Below are positions 55,691 through 64,000 of a DNA stretch of 64,000 nt, piece after piece. This DNA comes from Gnetum montanum. Its lineage: Eukaryota > Streptophyta > Gnetopsida > Gnetales > Gnetaceae. How positions within the stretch are numbered: the stretch's first letter is position 1; the number at the start of each line of letters is the position of its first letter. Under the pieces are notes generated by a model that did no database searches, was not told the DNA's origin, and was given only the letters and a program-made list of their open reading frames with translations. The stretch covers positions 7,703 to 71,702 of the forward strand of contig MNCI01005014.1 of assembly GCA_015680685.1 (NCBI GenBank), in the 5' to 3' direction. A program made the translations under genes and the position numbers.

Positions 55691-56048
55691 GTAAGGATAA
55701 AAGGAATAAGAAATATTATATTTTAACATTACAAGGGCTAGTAAACTTAATAATTCTTCTCAAATAACCATTGAAACATACTTTAAATAAGAAATTAATG
55801 ATTGTGATAGGTAATAAAGGAAAACGTTGCTTGTAAACATTAAAAAAATTTTCTAATTAATGATTTTTTCTTGTAGAAGGAATTATCTATCTTACAAAAT
55901 TTTTCTAACTTTGCAATGCCATTTAAAACTAAGATTGATATTAAGGAATAATTTCTAATAAAATCCAAGAACTCAAGGAAATGTTAAGAACTATTAGAAA
56001 TTTTCTCCAAAAATATGGATAATCTTAAAATTTTTACATGATTTCAAA
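55691..56048 (+). other. Predicted intron in the xORF leader of element E
   Basis: GTAAGGATAAAAGG at 55691 matches the donor of C (GTAAGGATGAAAGG). ATG 56049 follows GATTTCAA, the same context as the start in C. Length is 358 bases. The acceptor AG is not intact. Confidence 0.45.
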
Positions 56049-56705
56049 TGCCTCCTAAGAGAATAGACTCCACTTGCAAAGTAAGAGGTCCAATCCTACA
56101 ACATCCATCAACCAACACTTGCAATAAGGAAATCTGCACAAGCAGAAGCTAGTGTGCTACTTGCTCCTCAGTAAGGATAATGCTTAACACTCTCCAATGA
56201 GTGTCTCCAAGTAATTCAGGAGAATTCCATCATGTTCACTATCATAGTGGAATTAAACTTTGGACCATTCATAGATTTTTCCCCTTCTGATATTCATGAG
56301 CAAATCCAAACCTCTCCTTTATGACCACAATCTCATGTAATAGTGAATGATACCTAGGATAAGTAAACCAATTTTGAAATAACAAACAAGATAATTCCAT
56401 GGTGAATATAGAAGGGATCACAATGCCATATTCAATTGAAGTAATAGCTAATCCACTAAAAATTCTAAATGTTAGAGCTAATATTACCCAAATCTCTACT
56501 AGGTTCAACATAGAGGCAAGAAAGATATCACTACAAAGGGCTTATGAAACAATTAAGACAAAATATAATGGATTGTATATGGTAGAAAAGATCTATTTTA
56601 AAATTGAAACATATCATTTATTCTCAATGAAGAGGCTAAATAGAATTATCACCTATGCTACTAGAGGAAGCGCCATCCTAATGGGGAAATTCTAGGCCAA
56701 CTTAG
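56049..56705 (+). pseudogene. xORF of element E, N-terminal domain (cut by element F)
   Basis: Begins MPPKRIDSTCKVRG. It continues VELNFGPFIDFSPSDIHEQI, INIEGITMPYSIEVIANPL equivalents, KIYFKIETYHLFSMKRLNRI and ATRGSAILMGKF (the last 98 codons before 56695 are open). Element C reads IYFKIGTYHLFPTKGLNRF and ESAILMGKY at the same place. The match stops exactly where the LTR of F begins. Function unknown, as for the other xORF copies. Confidence 0.75.
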
Positions 56706-59516
56706 TGTAACATCCTATCCTACTACACCTAGCTAGAATAAGGTGATGCTTAGGATCGCTAGTAATAACACAACATAAGCATGATAAACTAAAAACTAAT
56801 GATGTATGGAAATATGCTAATAATAAGTTACTCAATATATGTATTATGGAAGGTCAAACTACACAAAAATCCATGCCAAACCAAAGACTAGATGCACATT
56901 TCAATTTATAAAGTTGCATGTCTATACATAAATCAAAAATATGCACTACTCTCATAAGATACAAAAACACATAAACATCATAATCATATATATAAGATTA
57001 CATAGAGTTTCATACAAATATAAATACTTCATACTATTGTACATGGAAATCTACATTAAGCAATCCTTGAAGATTTTCCCCTCCTCTACTTTCTCTCTTA
57101 GGCCTCATTTATTCTCATGTAGTTCCCACTTGTAACTAAATAAAGTCAGTATAAAACTAAGTGGAAAGCCTATACACATCCCCTACTAGATGATCAACAA
57201 ATGCTACATTGAAGGAGAGAAATGGTGTACAAGGCAACTTGCATCAAGTATTAGTCTTAAGCATGCTTAAAGCAACACATGTATACACCATATTATACAT
57301 AACACTAGCATAATCATTATCAAAGAGAATACATGGCTATCATACAATCATAGATGAATCCACTATTTGACATAATCAATCATATATCCATTGCACCACA
57401 TCAAATGCATCTCTACTATCATACCCATGCTATTATATCCACTCCATACCATTAAACAACACATGGATCACATAATTATAAATTAATCATAATATATATA
57501 TTATCAATACTATGACTCAAAAACTAATACTATCACATATACAGCCTATGTGGTCACTAGCATATCCACACTTACTGTAGCATGTGAAAAGTTACTAGGA
57601 GTACTTATAAACAATCATTGGTTGTAGGTCTTTTATTAGTCTTTTATTTACCCAACTGATGTTAAGGTCTGTCAACCTGTGACCTACAACCACTAGCCTT
57701 CTAAAGGTCTAGCTATAGGGACAAACACACATATGCCATGTACTAGTTGAAGGAATGAACACACCTACTTTCTCCTACTCTCAGGATGAGTCTTGAGATA
57801 GGAGCCTCACTGATGCATCAGAGTGGGGGTCAATCCATAACTACCTCCAGGGTGCCTCATCATTGACTGGCCCTCACCCTTATGTTAGCACCTCCCACTA
57901 ACAACTGCACAAACATCTTTGTGAAGACATGTACAAATAAATGCTAGATTAAGCCAACTCATGTTGCAAGAACAACATACCCAAAACAAACATAATATGA
58001 CTACATACATCCATATCTAATAGTCATATTCATTTCATGAAAATAATACTATAACTTAACCATACAAAATTTTGTGCTACAATCATATTTCATAAACTCC
58101 ATGTAATTCCATAAAATGATCACTATTGTAATCACCAAGATAATATATTCCCAAAAAGAAAACCAATTCCATGATTAGAAAGTACTTTCCAAGATACCAA
58201 TGCTACTAATTTTACCTAAATTAAACTCCTGGAGACAAAGTTATATGCGTTCAAATTTAAATTAATAAAAAAATATTTAATGATATTTAATCATAGCCAA
58301 TAATGATTGAAATACCCAAAAAGTCCCACACCACAATAGGCCCCTAAAATATAATATTCCAACCATGCCAGTCTCATCAACATCACATCTCATATTCCAC
58401 AAGTCCACAACATATCATACAACACATATTTATTAATAAACAATTTGCAACCAAAACAATAAAATTTTAAGAAATATGCAAAAAAACATGTTCAAGCTCA
58501 ATATTTTAACTATCCAACCCACATGCCCACATCACATGATCATACATCCTAATTTGGCATAAAAATATAAAAAAAGGTAAAGACAACTTACCAATTAAAA
58601 ATGTTGTGGCAAAGAGTTTGAAATAAGCATAAAATACTCAAAAATCAAGAAAAGCTTTATTTTGTTCCAAACAAGTTCCACACCCATGTAGATGCAATTG
58701 TAAAAAAAAATCTATTCACGAAGCTCAAAGTTCTAAAAAAAAGTGAAAATAGAAGAAAGAAGAAAAGAAATTTAAAAAGAAAAACCTTCAACTTCTTGTT
58801 TCTATTTTATGAAATAGAAAAGAAATTAAAAGAAAAACCTAATTTCTATGGGTAAGCATTGGTAGAGGTGGTGGATCTTTTTTCTTAATGAGAAAAAAAT
58901 GAAGGTTTATGCCTTATGCATAAACATTACTTTTCCTCATTTTTGTCAAGCACGTCACATGCAAAACCTAATTAACTTGTAATTTACTTCTTTTTTTTTT
59001 TTTGAAAAATGAAGAATATTTTCATAAACTCATTTCTTAAAACCATTTTATTTTCATAATCTTATATTTTTTTTCCTTCTCAACTAATGTCTAGCGCTTC
59101 AAACATGCATAATGAACACACCAAGACTCCAAAACAAAATTCATTTGAACCTACGAGATCCATATTAGACGCTCTACACAATCACATGCTAAAATATTAT
59201 CCAAACATAACAAAACATAGCACTACAATTCAAATGCATAAATACTACAATTACATATAAAGCATAAATTCATACCAAATAGGTGCTCTCGTACCCCAAT
59301 CCAACATCCCTGCCAGCAACATCACCTATCTAACACATCGCACAAGGATTGTGTACATAATCACATTAGTTAAACATGTAAAGACATCAGAATTATAACA
59401 TATAAAGTGCAATTATAATAATCTAGCTTATTCCAAATAATCCACTGAGACAACACATGTAATATATAAATCATAATCTTACAGCCATACTCAATGTCTC
59501 TGGAAGGGATGTAATA
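56706..59516 (-). repeat. 3' LTR of element F
   Basis: 2811 bases. The left end is TGTAACATCC and the right end GGATGTAATA, which are near-perfect inverted ends. A pyrimidine run (polypurine on the minus strand) starts at 59517. The left end matches the 5' LTR start at 63954 (TGTCATAGCCTATCC). No coding sequence seen. Confidence 0.88.
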
Positions 59517-59527
59517 CTCTTCCCTCC
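59517..59527 (-). promoter_or_regulatory. Polypurine tract of element F
   Basis: Minus-strand GGAGGGAAGAG directly before the LTR start. Confidence 0.75.
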
Positions 59528-60860
59528 AAGAGAATCTTCCTTCTGGAATATCTCAAAATGAGCTATGTGGATCTCCACCTTCGAAGTAGATTTTGAAGCT
59601 CCATTTCTATTCTACAAAACATTGACCATAGGTACAACTTTACTTTGTAGCTATCACAACATGCAATCAACAATCTCTACTTGCTGCTCAACATAACTAA
59701 CATCAAACTGTAGCTATATTCCTAAATAATCAATCACATGATGTTTATCAGGCACATAATGTCATAGCATAGATACATGAAACACATCATGTACATGTGC
59801 TAAATGAGGAGGTAATGTTATCTGATAGGTCACTCTCCCAATGCTTTGTAACACCTCAAAAGAACCAAAGTAATTAGAAGATAATTTTTCTTTTAGGCTA
59901 AATTGTGTAGGTTCTTTCAAGGAAGAAACATGAAGAAATACATGATTCCCAAATCCAAACTCTAGGGGTCTTTGATGTTGATTAGCATATGCCTCCTACC
60001 TATCTTAAACAGCTATTAATCTATCTCAAATCTCACAAAATTGCTCTGTTGTTTGCCTCACCAAATCTATGCTCACCCGCTAATGATCTTCTATGGTATC
60101 TTAACACAAAGCTATTCTACATGGCCTACCATATAAAATCTAGTATGATGCTACTTGCAAACTCTCTTGATAACTGTTATTATATGGAAATTCTACCAGT
60201 GATAGCATCTGGTCCAAGCCATCTCTATATTGTAAAGCATAGTCTCTTAACATGTCCTCAAGAATGTGATTCATTCACTAAGTTTAATCATCAGTTTGTG
60301 GATGATACATCAAACTCATTTTTAGCTTTGTATCCATCTCCTTATGAAATTCTTGTCAAAAATGTAACATGAATTGAGCATCTCTATCACTAATAATCCA
60401 TCATGACACACCATGAAAGCACACTACTTCTATAAGAAAGAAATGTGCAATCTCTACTACACTCATCAATGCTCATGTGGCAATGAAATGGGTAGACTTT
60501 GTCAATAAGTCAACAATTTCTAATATAGCATCATGACCACTATGAGCCCACATAAGACCAATAATGAAATCCATACCAATGGCATTCCATTTCCACTAAG
60601 AAAAATTATGGGAATGTAAATATTCTCTAGGCCTATGATGCTTTATCTTCACTTTCTAGCAAATTAAACATCAAGATACATCCTCTTCTACCTTCCTCTT
60701 CATCCAAGGCACCAATACATCTATCGTAAACCTTGGTACATCTTCTGACTACTTGGATTCATTTGGTATCTACTCATGTGAGCCTCATCCATCAACTAAA
60801 ATCATAGATCTTCTAGAACACATAGTCCATCATCCCTTCATAACAAACCATGACTATCCA
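59528..60860 (-). pseudogene. Integrase with chromodomain-like tail of element F
   Basis: Minus strand: WNAIGMDFIIGLMWAHSGHD (first Asp), ISDRDAQF (second Asp) and SLMYHPQTDD followed by a stop and V, where the family has GQTER, so the catalytic Glu is lost. C-terminal: EAYANQHQRPLEFGFGNHVF, SIGRVTYQITLPPHLAHVHD and VFHVSML. After that comes a decayed CR-type chromodomain (VEIVDCML...VVPMVNVL). Chromodomains target integration to marked chromatin in this clade. Confidence 0.88.
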
Positions 60861-61480
60861 CAAAGAATGGTCTATTAAAGGTGATCTATTACCTTAATTC
60901 TTAATACCATGGATCATGTCGTTGTTACTCTTAAATCTATTCCTATAAAGTTGATTGGATTGTCAAGTTGTTAAAATTATTAGCCACCCTACTTAATGCA
61001 TCAGCTATTTTATTAGTCTTGCCAAGCCTATATTTAATAGTGAAATCAGAGTTAGCAAGTAGCTTCATCTATCTACATTGTCATAGGTTTAATTGTGATT
61101 AACTCATAAGATATTAGAGGCTCTTATGATCAATAAAAATAGTAGCTTGCTCCCCATATAAATAATGTCATCAAATCTTTGATGTGAATATCAGAGCATC
61201 CAACTCTAGATCATGCATGAGATATCTAGTTTTGGGTGGCCTCAATTGACGAGATGCATAAGCACAACCTATCTATCTTGCATCAACACACAAGCAAATC
61301 CATCCCCTGAAGCATCAATGCTAACATCATATGAGTGTCTATGTGTAAAAGATACCAACATTAGAGTAGTTATTAGTCTATGTTTTAACTTCTCAAATGC
61401 AACCTAACAAGATAAGCTTCAAATAAAGCTAGTTTCCTTCCTCAACAATCAAGTCAAAGGAGATGCTATGCGAGAAAAAT
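60861..61480 (-). pseudogene. RNase H of element F
   Basis: Minus strand: SCYEKLKHRLITTLMLVSFT, then DASGDGFACVLMQDRQVVVY-like wording, ASRQLRPPKTRYLMHDLELD and ALIFTSKI, then HYLYGEQATIFIDHKSL. The expected order for Tekay RNase H is present with several stops. Confidence 0.82.
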
Positions 61481-62290
61481 GTTTCACAAACCTATGGTAA
61501 TCTCCTAGTAATCCAAAGAACCTTCACACCTCCACTACTAATTATGGCATAGGACAATTATGAACAACTTTAATCTTTGCAGGATCCACAAAGATACCAA
61601 CTCTTAACACCACATGTCCCAATAATTGAATCCTTGACTACCAAAATGAATACTTGGTGGCTAAGTATATAGTTGGTGCTCCCTCAAAGTCTGTAATACC
61701 ATTTACAATTACTTTGCATATGACTACTCATCATGAGAAAACATCAAGATATCATCTATGAATACAATTACAAACTAGTCTAGGAATGGTTGAATCACAT
61801 TATTCATGAGGTTAATGAAAATTGCTAGTGCATTTGTCAATAAAAATGAAAGCACTAGGAACTCAAAATGACCATATCATGTTCTAAATGTTTTCTTTAA
61901 CACATCCTATTCACAAACTAGCACCTGATGATATGCAAACTTGAGATCAATCTTTGAGAATATATGAGCTCCTCGAAGTTGATCAAACAAGTCATGAATA
62001 CACTATAAAGGGTATTTATTTTTCATTATCCACTAGTTTAGCTACCTATAATCTATGCATAGTTGCAAACTCCCATCCTTCTTTTTAATAAATAGCATGG
62101 GTGCACCCCACGATGATACACTAGGTTGAATGAGACCCTTGTCCAACAATTCTTATAGTTCGATCTTTAGCTCTGCTAACTCTACGAAAGACATCTTGTA
62201 TGGAGGCTATGAAATAGGCTTTGTACAAGGTTTAAGTCCAATCTCAAACTCAATTTCTCACCTCAGTGGTAAACCTCATAATTTTTATTG
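61481..62290 (-). pseudogene. Reverse transcriptase of element F (FIDD intact)
   Basis: Minus strand: [20 protein letters not shown] (near 62150-62090), [34 protein letters not shown] then FVIVFIDDILMFS (about 61830-61735), and an LGHVVLRVGIFVDPAKIK-type end. Both catalytic Asp are intact; stops occur, for instance before FVIVFIDD. Confidence 0.92.
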
Positions 62291-62860
62291 AAACATATTA
62301 GAAAATTCTTAAACCATAAGAATTTGATCTATCTCCACCATATCTATTTTATATATTGTAGCCACAAAGCATCCATGACCTTTTTTAAGCATCCTATGGT
62401 ACTTCTGAGAGGAGATAAAATCTAGGTGCACAATCCTTAGATAGGTTTGTACTTCAATTGAAGCACCATTAACTGACTATAATCTTAGGAGCTTTTGTTG
62501 ATAGTCCAAACTAGCATTGAACTATAATAATCAATACATCCCCAAAATTACATCACATATCCCAAGATCCATCACATGTAAATTACTAACCCATTGTACA
62601 CCTTTCAATTCTATTGGTACACCTATACACACCTAGCCAACTTAAGTCTCATGACCCCTAGTAAAAGATACTATCAACCCAAGAGAAAGGGAATAACATA
62701 CAACAACTACATGATGTGCAACACTAAGATCTATGAAAGAATGACTAGCACCTATATCAAATAAAATTAATACATCAAAGCCCAAAATTGTACGTTCCAT
62801 CTCCATCACTGTGTTTGGCTGCACATCCAATGGTTGGTCTATTAGGATGTACACTCATCC
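62291..62860 (-). pseudogene. Aspartic protease and linker of element F
   Basis: Minus strand: VLILFDIGASHSFIDLSVAH (about 62775-62716). The DSG triplet is DIG here. A 70-codon open stretch covers 62642-62854. The clade's usual wording is VLFDSGATHSFIS. Confidence 0.88.
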
Positions 62861-63932
62861 CTAAGTTCTCTAGTCCACTCCTCCTGGCTGAGTGATAGGT
62901 GTTCTATGTCCACCCTAAATTGAAGGTCACTATCCTTGACCTTCTCCACTATTGCATGCCCACTTTGGACACTTTCTAGATCAATGTCCTAATTTCCCAC
63001 ATGCAAAAATATTTTAGAAATTCCTCTCTAAATGGCCAGGCTACCCACATCTATGACAAAAAATAGATCTATAACTAACCCCAATAGTAGGACCATGAGC
63101 TAGTGTTGGGCCCTTGTCATCTCTCTCTTTGAGTTGTATCCTCTAGCTAGCTTCTTTTTATATATACCAACTACCCTGGCCTCATCATAGGAAATTAATC
63201 TGAGGGCTATTATGTGGTCCTTCAAAGATGGCCTCAAACTTCTAACAAATTAGTTTTCTTGTGCCAAAATATCTATATACAAGTTTAGAGAAATGAGCAT
63301 TGTCCTCTACCATAAACCAACTACCCTGATACAACCAGTAGAACTCCTTCTTGGCTTGAGCATATTAGGTAGACACATAACAATCTTTGAAAGATGTTAA
63401 AAAATCATCCCATGTCACTTCTTGGCCAATTAATTCCTTAGCTAGCTCCTTAGTTGTCCGCCAACACTGAGCAGTGCTAACCAACTGATATACTACTAAT
63501 CAAGTTTACTAAACCAAGGTGTAGCCCATTAAATCAAAAGCTTTTCGCAACTCCTCCAACCATTCAATAACTATAGTAGAATCTTTAGTGCCATCAAATT
63601 TAGGAGGTTCCAACTTCTACAATTGCTCTAGTAGTTCCCTATTGATAGGCTAACTATTTGAATTTCGTGAGCCTCCACTACTATTATCAGTTCCCACTTT
63701 CCTGACCATGGAAATAGGAGCATCACTAGCTACAACATGCAACAACTATTGTATAATATCTGGTTGTCTATTTGCAGGAAATTTGATAGATGCTTAAGAA
63801 GGCTATGCCTGCCTATCAGTAGGCCCTTTTTACCTATGGGCCCTACCAGAATCATGACCACATTTACTATACATATCTATAACTTGAAATCACAAATGGG
63901 TGAGTACCCCAAACATCATACAACATCAAAGT
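62861..63932 (-). pseudogene. gag of element F (decayed)
   Basis: Minus strand: LEPPKFDGTKDSTIVIEWLE, ELRKAFDLMGYT, AQCWRTTKELAKELIGQEVT, WDDFLTSFKDCYV and KKEFYWLYQGS form the retrotransposon gag domain (about 63620-63280). Two zinc knuckles follow near 63060-62950: CHRCG..PGHLERNF (last Cys is Phe) and CGKLGH..SRKC. The N-terminus lies near 63900. Confidence 0.85.
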
Positions 63933-63950
63933 AAACTAGCTCCAATACCA
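63933..63950 (-). promoter_or_regulatory. Primer-binding site of element F (tRNA-iMet type)
   Basis: Minus-strand TGGTATTGGAGCTAGTTT, three bases inside the LTR boundary. The first twelve bases match TGGTATCAGAGC, the usual chromovirus initiator-Met site, at 10 positions. Confidence 0.8.
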
Positions 63951-63953
63951 CAA

Positions 63954-64000
63954 TGTCATAGCCTATCCTATTGCATCTGCCTAGGACAGGATGATGCCTA
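63954..64000 (-). repeat. Start of the 5' LTR of element F
   Basis: TGTCATAGCCTATCCTATTG aligns with TGTAACATCCTATCCTACTA at 56706. The LTR continues past the window. Confidence 0.85.

Larger units (their letters stand above)
49266..56705 (+). mobile_element. Element E: pol-less Athila/Tat-type element, interrupted by element F
   Basis: 5' LTR, tRNA-Asp-type primer-binding site, gag, protease, the same post-protease tail as C, T-rich tract, conserved 3' islands, xORF leader with GTAAGG donor, and the xORF N-terminal domain. No RT, RNase H or integrase match lies between 53140 and 54000. Element F inserted inside xORF at 56705/56706, so the remainder of E, including its 3' LTR, is outside the window. 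It is the closest relative of C. Confidence 0.85.
56706..64000 (-). mobile_element. Element F: Tekay/Del-type chromovirus (5' LTR runs past the window)
   Basis: Minus-strand Ty3/gypsy element with a 2.8 kb 3' LTR, integrase with a chromodomain-like tail, RNase H, RT, protease, gag with zinc knuckles, an initiator-Met-type primer-binding site and the first 47 bases of the 5' LTR. Gene wording (NVFHVSML..YVPD, VFIDDIL, LFD.GASHSFI) and the long LTR starting TGTAACATCC point to the Tekay/Del clade. The five bases before the LTR are CTTAG (56701-56705). It inserted into xORF of element E. Confidence 0.92.

Noticed and set aside
59989-60372. 127-codon open frame on the + strand
   Set aside because: It is antisense to the integrase of element F, whose motifs read clearly on the minus strand.
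1-64000. CRISPR arrays, bacterial operons, tRNA or rRNA genes
   Set aside because: No regular spacer-repeat arrays, no Shine-Dalgarno-led gene clusters and no cloverleaf or rRNA sequence seen. The tRNA-like matches are primer-binding sites.

Overview
The window is plant nuclear DNA from a repeat-dominated intergenic region. It is AT-rich, every recognisable gene belongs to a retrotransposon except one decayed LOG-like gene, and the transposons are old: stops, frameshifts, and LTR pairs that differ mostly by transitions. Long, slowly removed Ty3/gypsy elements suggest a giant-genome seed plant, possibly a gymnosperm, but the species cannot be read from the sequence. The 396-base N block and the single Ns mark a draft assembly.

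Layout. 1-5298: 3' part of element A (+; RT, RNase H, integrase, 3' non-coding region, 3' LTR). 6475-7425: LOG-type pseudogene (-) with introns retained. 8355-20110: complete element B (+), target duplication AGAAC. 20540-21150: RTE-type LINE tail (+). 21301-31579: element C (-), with gag and protease but no RT or integrase. 31785-33270: second RTE-type LINE fragment (+). 34260-34788: a DUF4283-type fragment (-), split by element D (34789-47336, -), target duplication CTAGG. 49040-49265: third LINE fragment. 49266-56705: element E (+), a pol-less relative of C. 56706 to the window end: element F (-), a Tekay/Del chromovirus inserted into the last gene of E.

Elements A-E are one related group of Athila/Tat-type Ty3/gypsy elements. 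They share a primer-binding site derived from tRNA-Asp, a G-rich polypurine tract and LTRs bounded by TGAT...ATCA. The most interesting feature is a second transcription unit downstream of pol. In B, C and D it consists of palindromic or iterated motifs matching each element's own LTR U3, then a TATA box, a leader with a GTAAG donor, an intron (about 295 nt in C and D), and a coding region of about 890-950 codons called xORF here. xORF has an N-terminal globular domain, a coiled-coil middle and a conserved C-terminal block. E has the same donor, start and N-terminal domain; B has lost the N-terminal domain; A has lost nearly all of xORF. Four short non-coding islands between the T-rich tract and this promoter are conserved in all five elements. 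C and E keep gag, protease and xORF but lack the polymerase, so xORF is kept where pol is not.
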